Positions 1 to 8,600 of a DNA stretch of 25,173 nucleotides are shown here, in pieces. The notes beneath the pieces were generated by a model. The model ran no database searches and had not been told where the DNA came from. It was given only the letters and a program-made list of their open reading frames with translations. The position numbers were made by a program, and so were the translations under genes. This DNA comes from JAKEGK01 sp036507695 (GTDB lineage: Bacteria; Pseudomonadota; Gammaproteobacteria; SZUA-152), in assembly GCA_036507695.1 (NCBI GenBank), contig DATCIR010000142.1, positions 1-25,173 of the forward strand. Direction: 5' to 3'. Every line of letters starts with the position of its first letter. The stretch's first letter is position 1.

Positions 1-48
1 GCGGTGGAGTGTGCGATTTTCAGAGTGCAGGGCTAGGCGCAAGGACGC

Positions 49-67
49 GGAATGGTCGTTCCATTCC
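49..67. repeat. perfect 7-bp inverted repeat in the left-edge non-coding stretch
   Basis: GGAATGG and CCATTCC flank a 5-nt spacer. The surrounding 1-187 stretch has no convincing gene; the only reading frame is a 27-codon one (89-172) without a ribosome binding site. The hairpin has no T-tract, so it is not a typical terminator. It may be part of a dispersed intergenic repeat or an operator. Function unknown. Confidence 0.35.
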
Positions 68-187
68 AAGGAGTTGCAACGCCGCCATGCGCTTTGACGA
101 TCGTGAAGACAAGCGTGCAATCCACTGCGTAGCGTTGTTCATCCAACCGGTGAACCTCGTTCGTGCATGAAAATTAAATGACATCCT

Positions 188-1003
188 ATGGGTAGCTATT
201 TTATAAAGCGGTTAACTGCGGAATCTAGGTTAAAGGCCCTGCTATTTGATGTGGATGGCACCGTGGCGGATACGGAGCGCGACGGTCACCGGCTGGCGTT
301 CAATCGCGCGTTCCAGGAAGCGGGGCTGGACTGGAACTGGACAGTTTCCCTGTATGGTGAACTACTGTCGATCACCGGCGGGAAGGAACGCATCCAGCAC
401 TATCTGGACCGCTATCACCCGGATTTTTCCTGCACGGGCGGGTTAACACAATTTATTGCCGGCCTGCATGCCGCCAAAACCCGTTATTACACCGAGCTGC
501 TGGCGCAGGGCGCGATCCCCTTGCGGCCGGGAATCGAACGCCTGTTTCGCGAAGCCCGCGAGCAGGGGTTGTTGTTGGGGATTGCCACCACGACGACATT
601 TGAAAATGTCGAGGCCTTGATCGAACATAACCTGGGTGCCGATGCCATGGCATGGTTTGATGTGGTGGGTGCGGGCGGCGTGGTGCCAACTAAAAAACCG
701 GCGCCGGATATTTATTTCTATGCCATGGAGCGGTTAGGTCTGACGGCCCGTGACTGCCTGGCATTTGAAGACTCGGAAAACGGCATTCACGCCACCCGCG
801 GCGCCGGATTGACGACGGTGATCACGACCAACGATTATACTCATGAGCATAATTTCGCAGGGGCGGCCCTGGTGCTCGACCAGCTGGGTGAACCGGATGC
901 GCCGTTTCAGGTTTTGCAGGGTGCTGCCAATCACCATCGTTATTTCACCGTGGACTTAGCCCGGATGATTCATCAACGTTTTGAAACTGGCCAATCAGCA
1001 TGA
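188..1003 (+). CDS. CbbY-like HAD-superfamily (subfamily IA) sugar-phosphate phosphatase
   Basis: This 271-aa protein has all four HAD motifs: DVDGT at residues 21-25 (nucleophile D21, general acid D23), the Thr cluster near 134-137, K170 in KKPAPD, and E194/D195 in FEDSENG. The cap region (GLDW, then YGELL and TGGKERI at about 47-69) matches the CbbY subgroup. The characterised Rhodobacter CbbY is a xylulose-1,5-bisphosphate phosphatase that removes a RuBisCO inhibitor. No RuBisCO gene is visible here, so the substrate is open; phosphoglycolate or another phosphosugar is possible. The stop overlaps the start of the aminotransferase by 4 nt (ATGA), implying co-translation. The ATG at 188 has no clear Shine-Dalgarno. 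It adds about 14 residues before the usual family start, so translation may begin elsewhere. Confidence 0.85.
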   Translation: MGSYFIKRLTAESRLKALLFDVDGTVADTERDGHRLAFNRAFQEAGLDWNWTVSLYGELLSITGGKERIQHYLDRYHPDFSCTGGLTQFIAGLHAAKTRYYTELLAQGAIPLRPGIERLFREAREQGLLLGIATTTTFENVEALIEHNLGADAMAWFDVVGAGGVVPTKKPAPDIYFYAMERLGLTARDCLAFEDSENGIHATRGAGLTTVITTNDYTHEHNFAGAALVLDQLGEPDAPFQVLQGAANHHRYFTVDLARMIHQRFETGQSA

Positions 1004-2175
1004 GTGAGTACACCATCAAACTGGCAAACCGCATGGCCTATATCGAGCCGTTTCATGTCATGGATATTTTGGCCACGGCCAGGTCCATGGAAGCGCGGGG
1101 CACGCACGTTATCCACATGGAAATCGGGGAGCCGGACTTTGTCACGCCCGAACCGGTGATACGCGCCGCGCAAGCCGCCTTGCGGCGGGGATTGACGCAC
1201 TACACGCCGGCGGTCGGATTGACGGTGTTACGGGAGCGTATTGCCCTGTACTACCAGACCCGGTTTAACGCCGACGTGAATCCCGAACAAATCATTATTA
1301 CCCCGGGCGCCTCGGGCGCCTTGTTACTGGCATTGGGTGTGTTAATCAATCCCGGCGACAAGGTGGCCATGAGTGATCCCGGTTACCCCTGTAACCGGCA
1401 TTTTGTGCGCCTGTTTGACGGCGAACCGGTCGGCGTGCCCGTGGACGCCGGCAGCCGTTATCAATTAACGGTGGATGGATTGCAAGCATTCCAAGCAGGC
1501 CAGGTGACCGCGGTGATGCTGGCATCGCCCTCCAATCCGACCGGCACCTTACTGACCCGTCACGAATTAGACCAATGGATGCGCTATGCGCAGCAAGCGC
1601 CGTGTTATTTATTGATGGACGAGATTTATCAGGGGCTGGTGTACGGGGAAGAGAGTTTCACCATCGCCGGCCGCTGCGGCCACGCGTTTGTCATCAACAG
1701 TTTTTCCAAATATTTTTGCATGACCGGTTGGCGCTTAGGGTGGCTGGTGGTGCCGCCGGGCTATCAGCGGCAAGTCGATAAGCTGGCGCAAAATATTTTT
1801 CTCGCGCCATCCACGCTGGCGCAATACGCGGCGGTGGCGGCGTTTGACGAGGATTCCATCGCCATTCTGGAGTCGCAGCGTCAGCAATTCCAGCAGCGGC
1901 GCGATTATCTTAAAAAAGCCATCCAGGAACTTGGTTTTCAGCTGCTGGTGGAACCGCAAGGCGCTTTTTATCTCTATGCGGATTGTTCCGCGCTTACCGG
2001 CGATAGTTTCGAGTTTTGCCAGACCTTGCTCAAACAGGCGGGTGTCGCGCTAGCCCCTGGCAAAGACTTCGGTCGGCATGAGGCGCATCGTTATGTACGG
2101 ATTGCCTATACCACCGCCTTGGACCAGCTGGAGCAGGGTGTGGAAAAAATCCGTCAATTCCTGGCGAGCATTTGA
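1000..2175 (+). CDS. pyridoxal-phosphate-dependent class I/II aminotransferase (AspC-like)
   Basis: This 391-aa fold-type I aminotransferase is full length for its family. Visible signatures are the substrate-side GEPDF motif (about 43-47), the PASGALL-type phosphate loop (about 104-110), SNPTG (about 177-181), the DEIY motif (about 207-210) and the Schiff-base lysine K237 in SFSKYFCMTGWRLGW, followed by the family arginine. A late Arg in the RYVRIAY context probably binds the substrate carboxylate. The family uses 2-oxoglutarate or pyruvate with aspartate, alanine or aromatic amino acids; the exact donor cannot be read from sequence. It is translationally coupled (ATGA) to the upstream phosphatase. 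That two-gene unit is clear, but the metabolic link between the two is not. Confidence 0.9.
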   Translation: MSEYTIKLANRMAYIEPFHVMDILATARSMEARGTHVIHMEIGEPDFVTPEPVIRAAQAALRRGLTHYTPAVGLTVLRERIALYYQTRFNADVNPEQIIITPGASGALLLALGVLINPGDKVAMSDPGYPCNRHFVRLFDGEPVGVPVDAGSRYQLTVDGLQAFQAGQVTAVMLASPSNPTGTLLTRHELDQWMRYAQQAPCYLLMDEIYQGLVYGEESFTIAGRCGHAFVINSFSKYFCMTGWRLGWLVVPPGYQRQVDKLAQNIFLAPSTLAQYAAVAAFDEDSIAILESQRQQFQQRRDYLKKAIQELGFQLLVEPQGAFYLYADCSALTGDSFEFCQTLLKQAGVALAPGKDFGRHEAHRYVRIAYTTALDQLEQGVEKIRQFLASI

Positions 2176-2369
2176 TAAAAATTATTAACAATCAGTTAGT
2201 TAGTATAATTATGCCAATTACGCCAGTATCCCGCTTTTTTTGATTTGGCTATTTTTTTAATCTTTGGTTAAGATAGAGTGGTTATTATTTAATCACCATG
2301 AAGGCTTATACGGCTTAGTCTTAAGTAAAGCTAAAGCTGATGTTTTTTTAGTTTTAAGGACATGATCTT

Positions 2370-2894
2370 ATGCTCGATTCCGCTGAAACGATAACGCAAC
2401 GACCTAATTTTAATAGCCTAGGTAACAACATGAGTAACTGCATACGTGTGGTGGCGGTGGACCGGCGCAGCAATTCCTGGCGCACCATCTTCGGGTCTCT
2501 AGTCTTGCGGCGGCGCGCCAATCCCCGCCGCACACAAGATGGTGATGGCGCCCACTATGTGGATGTGCATGAGCCCCTATTATTCTTTGTCGCCGTTGGC
2601 GCCTTATTGTTATGCGTCGCGGACGCGTTTTTTACCCTGACCTTGCTGGATTTTCATGGCAGTTATGAACTGAATCCGGTGATGGATTATTTTATCCAGA
2701 AAGACATCCACCAATTCTTTTTCGTGAAGTTTGGCCTGACGGCGTTTGGTATTGTTTTTTTGGTCCTGCACAAGAACTTTCGACTTCTGAACCGCATCAG
2801 CGGTTACCATATTCTGTACGGCTGCCTGATAACCTACGCAACGCTTGTTGCCTACGAAGTGACGATGCTGGTGATTCTTCCCTGGTTTTTCTGA
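2370..2894 (+). CDS. small integral membrane protein, DUF5658-like
   Basis: The 174-aa protein has a charged cytoplasmic N-terminus (about 1-68, with DRRSNS and an RRRANPRR patch) and three hydrophobic segments at about 69-95, 118-136 and 143-172. The ADAFFTL...ELNPVMD block after the first membrane span is typical of DUF5658 proteins, whose function is unknown. AAGGA at 2355-2359 lies 10 nt before the ATG at 2370. A second in-frame ATG at 2430 with AGG upstream is a plausible alternative start giving 154 residues. It appears monocistronic, with nearly 200 nt of AT-rich DNA upstream and a convergent gene downstream. Confidence 0.7.
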   Translation: MLDSAETITQRPNFNSLGNNMSNCIRVVAVDRRSNSWRTIFGSLVLRRRANPRRTQDGDGAHYVDVHEPLLFFVAVGALLLCVADAFFTLTLLDFHGSYELNPVMDYFIQKDIHQFFFVKFGLTAFGIVFLVLHKNFRLLNRISGYHILYGCLITYATLVAYEVTMLVILPWFF

Positions 2895-2921
2895 GGTGTT
2901 TTTTTTAAAACCCTTATTTTG

Positions 2922-2956
2922 AAAACAATAGTTTTCAAAACAATAGTTTTCAAAAC
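2922..2956. repeat. tandem 15-bp AT-rich palindromic repeat, 2.3 copies
   Basis: The unit AAAACAATAGTTTTC occurs at 2922-2936 and 2937-2951 and begins a third time. Each unit is itself nearly palindromic (GAAAAC AAT AGTTTTC). It lies between the convergent ends of the DUF5658-like gene and cysZ, so it could act as a weak bidirectional terminator, or be a local slippage product. Confidence 0.6.
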
Positions 2957-3034
2957 TGCTGTCTTCAATATTCTTGTCATCAATACACATAGCCTTCAAG
3001 CCTGGCTGACACCGCCAATGCCGTTTTGCGCGCC

Positions 3035-3769
3035 TCACTGCGTCTGATCGTATTGCTCAACCCACAACGCCGCCGCGCCGGCGACCGCGGCGGGCATGAC
3101 CAGAAAATTAACCACCGGAATCAGGGTGGCGACACTGACCACGCCGCCAAAACTGTACGATAGGATTTTGCGTTGTTTAAACAAGGCTTTTTGCCGGGCA
3201 AAATCCAGGTGGTTCTGGCTCATGGGGTACTCCATGTATTCAATATTGAGCATCCAGGCGGTAAATAAAAACCACAGCACCGAGCCGATAATATTGACGC
3301 CCGGAATGACTAACAGAATCAGAAAGGGAATAGACCAGCCGATGAAATAGCTGAATTTTTTTATTTCATTCAAAATCGACGGCACTATTTGCCGGATAAA
3401 CCCCGCCTGGTTCATTGCATCGGGCAGCATGCCGCCCTTGAGTTTTTTCAGCACGGCGGCACACAACACATCGTTGAATGGCGCGGCGATGATATTGGCG
3501 AACAGGGAAAACGTGAAAAACACAAACAACAGGCATAACAAACCAAACACCAGGTAAAACAGCCAGCTTAGCCACTGCAGCCAATCCGGCAATTTTGTGA
3601 TTAGCCAATCGACGGCGTTGCCGATTTGCCCGAATCCAAACCAGATGACGGCGATAAACAGCGCCGTGTTAATCAAGAGCGGAATAATAACAAAACGCCG
3701 CAAACCCGGTGCCGCGATGAGCCGCAACCCTTTTACTAAATATATGATTCCGGCGAGTGGATTATCCAT
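3035..3769 (-). CDS. cysZ: sulfate transporter CysZ
   Basis: The 244-aa inner-membrane protein has the CysZ opening (about residues 7-28, GLRLIAAPGLRRFV), four hydrophobic segments, a long cytoplasmic connector, and the C-terminal VPVVNFLVMPAAVAGA element. CysZ moves sulfate into the cell for assimilation to cysteine; E. coli CysZ is 253 aa, so this is full length. The start is the ATG at 3769, whose A is the last base of the upstream kinase stop (TAATG). A longer in-frame extension exists but lies entirely within the kinase gene and lacks family similarity. It is the last gene of the queF-kinase-cysZ operon, so translation is probably coupled. Other sulfur-assimilation genes are not adjacent. 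Confidence 0.92.
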   Translation of the reverse strand: MDNPLAGIIYLVKGLRLIAAPGLRRFVIIPLLINTALFIAVIWFGFGQIGNAVDWLITKLPDWLQWLSWLFYLVFGLLCLLFVFFTFSLFANIIAAPFNDVLCAAVLKKLKGGMLPDAMNQAGFIRQIVPSILNEIKKFSYFIGWSIPFLILLVIPGVNIIGSVLWFLFTAWMLNIEYMEYPMSQNHLDFARQKALFKQRKILSYSFGGVVSVATLIPVVNFLVMPAAVAGAAALWVEQYDQTQ

Positions 3770-5073
3770 TAACGAAAGGATTTTAGATTCGCCGTGACGT
3801 TGATGGAACCCTTGCGGGCCAATAGCGCCGAGCCGTACGCCGCTTCGGTGTGTGCGGATACCGTAACGGGAATGCCCAGCATCAGCGAACGGATCATGGT
3901 CCACGCCTCATTTCGCGCGCCGCCGCCGGTGGTGTAAATCTTGCCGGGAAACGGCGCGCCCAGTTCGGCCAGCCGCTCATAACCCTGTAGTTCAATGGCG
4001 GCGATGCCTTCCAATAGCCCCTGAAAAAATTCCACATCATTCGGCGGCCGTGGCAGGGTCCGCGGCTGCAGATTCGGATCATTGATGGGGAAACGTTCGC
4101 CTTGGGAAAACAGCGGATAGTAATCCAGGTCGGTACTGACGGCGGGTTTTAATTGGGGGGTCATTTCATCCAGCTGTTCCTGGGTAAAATATTTCAGCAG
4201 CACCGCGCCGCCGGTGTTAGATGCGCCGCCCACCAGCCACTGGCCATTGATGGGCTGACTGTATACACCGTAACGGGGATCAAATACCGGTTCGTTCGCC
4301 ACGACTTTTAACACCAGGGTGGAACCGAGCGAGGTGACCGCTTCGCCGGGTTGGCTGGCGCCGGTGGCCAGAAACGACGCGGTACTGTCCGTGGTGCCGG
4401 CAATAATCTGGGTCGTGATTGGAAAATTAAAGCGTTCGGTCAGTTCAAAGCGGATAGTGCCCATGATGGCGCCGGGTTTGATGACCCTTGGCAATAATTG
4501 CCGGGGCGTTTTTATCTTGTCCAGCCATTCGGGCCACTCCAGCGTTACCGGGTCATAGCCCAGCTTAAGCGCGTTGTTGATATCACTGATGCCAAAGCGG
4601 CCGCACAGTTGGGCGCTGACCCAGTCGGCCTGGTGCAAGGCGTAGCCGGCGCGCTGGGTAATTTGCCGATCCTGGTACCACAGCAGCTTGGCCAATGCCG
4701 ACGCCGGGCCTTGTGCGGCGGAGCGTTTTAAGGCGTATTGCTTGATGCGCGTGGCTTGTTCGGCCGCCCGGGCGTCGTTATACATGATGGCCGGTTGTAA
4801 GGGTTTACCCTGCTTGTCACATAACAAGAGTGTGCTCGAAGTGCCAGCCACCGCGATGGCTTTAACATCCGCGGGATTAATCTGGTTCGATATATCCTTG
4901 AGTACCCGTTGCGTGGCCTGCCACCAGACTTCGGGATCCTGTTCGATATGGTTCGCCTTGCGCAGCGGTAGTGGTACGGCCGTGGTGGCTTTGGCACGCA
5001 CCATGGCATTTTCGTCAATTGCGATGGCGCGGCATCCGGATGTTCCCAAATCAATACCGATATAAATCGCCAT
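3769..5073 (-). CDS. FGGY-family carbohydrate kinase, D-ribulose kinase-like
   Basis: This 434-aa sugar kinase has the N-terminal ATPase motif IGIDLGTSG (about 5-13), the GTSST block at 77-81, the MYNDARA segment (97-103), the GTTDS segment with probable catalytic base D229, and the C-terminal adenosine-binding GGGAR (about 383-387). It is shorter than E. coli XylB (484 aa). The HQADW, GISD-NNALKLGYDP and AGTTDSTASFLATG segments resemble the plant/cyanobacterial group first labelled xylulose kinase and later shown to be D-ribulose kinase. I infer ribulose phosphorylation, but xylulose cannot be excluded. A GGGA ribosome site lies just upstream. It starts 23 nt after queF and overlaps cysZ by 1 nt, so all three are probably one transcript. 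Confidence 0.8.
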   Translation of the reverse strand: MAIYIGIDLGTSGCRAIAIDENAMVRAKATTAVPLPLRKANHIEQDPEVWWQATQRVLKDISNQINPADVKAIAVAGTSSTLLLCDKQGKPLQPAIMYNDARAAEQATRIKQYALKRSAAQGPASALAKLLWYQDRQITQRAGYALHQADWVSAQLCGRFGISDINNALKLGYDPVTLEWPEWLDKIKTPRQLLPRVIKPGAIMGTIRFELTERFNFPITTQIIAGTTDSTASFLATGASQPGEAVTSLGSTLVLKVVANEPVFDPRYGVYSQPINGQWLVGGASNTGGAVLLKYFTQEQLDEMTPQLKPAVSTDLDYYPLFSQGERFPINDPNLQPRTLPRPPNDVEFFQGLLEGIAAIELQGYERLAELGAPFPGKIYTTGGGARNEAWTMIRSLMLGIPVTVSAHTEAAYGSALLARKGSINVTANLKSFR

Positions 5074-5096
5074 TGTGAATCCCGGATTATCCGATT

Positions 5097-5486
5097 TCAG
5101 GGGAGCGAGACAGGCTCGGGGGTTTGCCAGCCAGGCTTACGATGTTCCGCCGCCACGCTGGTATAGATCCCGCCCCGAACATTGAAAATGCCGTTGACCC
5201 GCATAAACCGTGGCGCGCAGGCGCTTACCAGGTCATCGAGGATTTTGTTGGCGACCGCTTCGTGAAATGCGCCTTCATTGCGGTAGGACCACATATACAG
5301 CTTCAAGGACTTCAACTCAATACAATGACGGTCCGGCACATAGTCGATTTTGAAGGTGGCGAAATCCGGTTGGCCGGTCTTGGGACACAAACAAGTGAAT
5401 TCCGGGATATCGAAACGAATGGTGTAATCCCGCTGCGGCGCCGGGTTGTCAAAAATTTCCAAATTTTTACTGGGTTTGGTGGGCAT
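5097..5486 (-). CDS. queF: NADPH-dependent 7-cyano-7-deazaguanine reductase QueF, short type
   Basis: QueF reduces preQ0 to preQ1 in queuosine tRNA modification. The 129-aa protein belongs to the short (unimodular, YkvM-like) form. The catalytic cysteine C34 and aspartate D41 sit in TCLCPKTGQPDFA, and the QueF signature ELKSLKLYMWSYRNEG follows at 57-72, with the substrate-binding HE pair at about 75-76. I place the start at the ATG at 5486; a GTG three codons upstream (5495) is an alternative. It heads the leftward operon with the ribulose-type kinase and cysZ and is divergent from smc, with a 135-bp shared upstream region holding a perfect palindrome. Confidence 0.93.
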   Translation of the reverse strand: MPTKPSKNLEIFDNPAPQRDYTIRFDIPEFTCLCPKTGQPDFATFKIDYVPDRHCIELKSLKLYMWSYRNEGAFHEAVANKILDDLVSACAPRFMRVNGIFNVRGGIYTSVAAEHRKPGWQTPEPVSLP

Positions 5487-5553
5487 TCTTGGCACGATAC
5501 AAGAACCCGCCCGCGCCTTGCAAGGACTGTTATGCGGATTTTGGCGGATTCAT

Positions 5554-5575
5554 GGCAAATTTCCTGAAATTTGCC
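5554..5575. promoter_or_regulatory. perfect 9-bp inverted repeat between queF and smc, candidate operator or leader hairpin
   Basis: GGCAAATTT and AAATTTGCC flank a 4-nt CCTG spacer, ending 46 nt before the smc ATG and 67 nt from the queF start. The symmetry and its place in a divergent promoter region suit a dimeric repressor site. It could also fold in an smc leader RNA. No T-tract follows, so it is not a usual terminator. Confidence 0.5.
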
Positions 5576-5621
5576 CGTTTGGCTTGTGCCAGGCCCCTCC
5601 CATCTTGTATCTTTGCGCTCC

Positions 5622-8600
5622 ATGCGTCTGAGTAAAATTAAATTAGCCGGTTTCAAATCCTTCGTCGATCCCACTACCATCCCCTTGCCATCCAATCTGA
5701 TTGGCATTGTTGGCCCGAACGGCTGTGGCAAGTCCAATGTCATCGACGCGGTGCGTTGGGTGATGGGGGAATCGTCCGCGAAAAACCTGCGTGGCGACTC
5801 CATGGCGGATGTTATTTTCAACGGTTCAAGCGCCCGCAAACCGGTGGGCCAGGCGGCCATTGAATTGGTATTCGATAACAGCGATGGCACCCTCGGCGGC
5901 CAGTACGCCCAGTACAGTGAAATTTCCATCAAGCGGGTGGTCACCCGCGATGGTCAGTCCCAGTATTATCAAAACGGCACCCGCTGCCGGCGGCGCGACA
6001 TTACCGATATTTTTCTGGGTACCGGCCTCGGTCCACGCAGTTATTCCATTATCGAACAGGGCATGATTTCCCGGCTGATTGAAGCCAAACCGGAAGACCT
6101 GCGGGTTTTTCTGGAAGAAGCGGCCGGTATTTCCAAATACAAGGAGCGGCGCCGTGAAACCGAGAACCGCATCAACCATACCCGCGAGAACCTGGCGCGG
6201 CTGACCGATCTGCGCGAAGAACTGGCCAAACAACTGGATAAACTCAACCGCCAGTCGAAGACGGCGGAAAAATACAAGGTTTTGAAAGAAGAGGAACGGC
6301 TGTTAAAAGCGCAGTTAACCGCGCTGCGCTGGTTATTGCTTAGCGAACAGATTCAGGAAAAAGACGCGCTGATCAAGGAGCAGGAAACCCGCTATGAAGC
6401 CGCGATGGCGGACTTGCGGCGCCTGGAGGCCGAGCTGGAAAAAATGCGCGACTCCCACGTGGAGGAGACGGATCATTTCAATGAAGTGCAGGCGCAGTAT
6501 TACAGTATCGGCGCCGACATTGCGCGTATCGAGCAATCCATTCAGCATGCCAAGGAGCGCCGCCAGCAACAGCAGGATGATCTGAAACAAACGGAGCGCT
6601 CGCTGATTGAATCCGAGACGCACCTGAACGCCGACCAGCGCAAGAAGGCGCAGCTCAGCGAATTTCTTGAACAGAACGCGCCGCTGCTGGCGAATGCGCG
6701 GGAAATAGAAGCACGCTCCTCCGAACTACTGGCGCAGGCGGAAAGCGCCATGCGGCAGTGGCAAAAAGACTGGGAAACCTTTAATGAAAACGCGGCCATT
6801 CCCGCCCAAACCGCGGAGGTGGAACGCACCCGGCTGAATCATCTTGACGAGCGTATTATCCAGCACCAGCAACAATTGGATAAGCTAGGCGTGGAGCAAC
6901 AGGGCTTGCAATACGCGAACCTGCAAACCGAAATTGACGCGTTGATCGCGGAGGAAGTATCCCTCAAGCAGCAATGTGACGCTTTCCAGCAGGGTGTCGG
7001 GCAACGCCAAATGGAAATTGCCGGATTGCGCGATTCCATTCAACAGTACGATGCTGATCTCAACAGCAAGCGGGGTGAGTTGCAAACCGCCAAGGGCCGG
7101 CTCGCATCCCTCGAGGCCTTGCAGCAGGCCGCGCTGGGCAAGCAGCAATCCGATGCCGCGCGCTGGCTGGACGCGCAGGGATTGGCGGACGCCAAACGCC
7201 TGGCGGAAAACATTAGCGTTGAATCCGGCTGGGAAGCCGCGCTGGAATGTGTATTGGGGAATTATCTGGAAGCCGTGTGTGTGGACCGGGTGGATGCGGT
7301 GGCCGATGCGCTGTCCAGCCTGCAACAGGGCGCTATCACGTTGTTTGATACCACGTCGGCGATCACTGATGAATCTCACCAGAAAGCGGAGCGCCTGCTT
7401 TCCAAAGTCACTTCTCCTCTGAATCTCGATGCATTGTTGGGCGGTGTGTATTGCGCCACTGACCTGTCCGCCGCGCTGGCGTTACGTTCCCGTCTTTCAC
7501 CCTCTGAATCCGTGATTACTCGTGATGGGTTCTGGCTGGGGTGCAGCTGGTTACGGTTCTCCAGGGATGTCAACGAACAGTCCAGTGTGCTGCAGCGTGA
7601 AAAAGACATACAGCAGTTGAATTTCGCCATTGAAACGCTATCCCGCGACATCGCCATGCTGGAACAGAGTAGCGCAGTGGCGCGTGATGCGCTAACGGAC
7701 CAGGAGATACAACGCGACCAGACGCAAGGCGAGTTCCAGGCGGTTAATCGCCAGCACGCGGAACTGGAAGCGCGCATCGCGGCAAACCGGGCGCGCGTGG
7801 AACAAATGCGCGCACGTGAACATGCTATTGAAAAAGAAATCGAGGAGCACCGGCAACAAGTATCCCGCGCGGAGCAGGAAACCCTGCAATCGCGCGGCCG
7901 GCTGGATCAGGCGATCCGCGAAATGGAATCGCTGTCGGAACGCCGGGAGTCTTTGCAGAATCAACGCGATCAATTGCAGGCGGCGCTCGATGATGTCCGG
8001 ACCACGGCGCGCAGTGACCGGGACGCCGCCCACGAGATTGCCTTGAAAGTCGAAGCGGCCCGTACGGAAATCGCCGCCATCAATCAGAATCGCGAGCGTA
8101 TGAACAGCCAGCTGGCGCAATTGCGGCAGCGCAAGGAAGAACTGGAACAGGCGCTGGCGGCTGGCGAAGAACCCATGCAACTCATGGCGGTGGAACTGGA
8201 GCAATCGCTCAATCAACGAATCGAAGTTGAGTCCCGCTTATCGGATGCGCGCCACAAAGTCGAAGAACTTGACCACGCCATGCGGGAAAATTCCACACAG
8301 CGTCATGCGGTGGAGCAATCCATTGAAACCGTGCGCAGCGAAAGGGATCAGCTGCGGATGGCCTGGCAGGAAATCAAGGTGCGGCGTCAGACCCATGAAG
8401 AGTCACTGCAGGAATCCGGTTTTCAATTACCGCAGTTATTGCAGGAGATGCCTGAACGCGCCACTGAACAGGAGTGGGCGGAGCGGGTCGAGGCCATCGA
8501 GGGCCGGATTTCCCGCCTGGGTCCCATCAACCTGGCGGCCATCGAAGAATATAAGCAACTGGCCGAGCGTAAGGAATACCTCGATAAACAGAACGCGGAC

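Noticed and set aside
89..172. 27-codon frame at the left edge
   Set aside because: Too short, without a ribosome site or similarity, and adjacent to a palindromic non-coding repeat.
2610..3038. 142-codon leftward frame after cysZ
   Set aside because: Mostly antisense to the DUF5658-like membrane protein; part of its sequence comes from translating the tandem repeat at 2922-2956.
5312..5944. 210-codon leftward frame across queF and the start of smc
   Set aside because: It lies on two certain genes (queF in another frame, smc antisense), has no family signature, and arises from GC-rich codon bias.
6885..7379. 164-codon leftward frame inside smc
   Set aside because: Antisense shadow of the hinge region with no ribosome site or recognisable domain.
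7692..8216. 174-codon leftward frame inside smc
   Set aside because: Antisense to the Smc coiled-coil region; His/Phe/Leu/Arg-rich translation typical of shadow frames.
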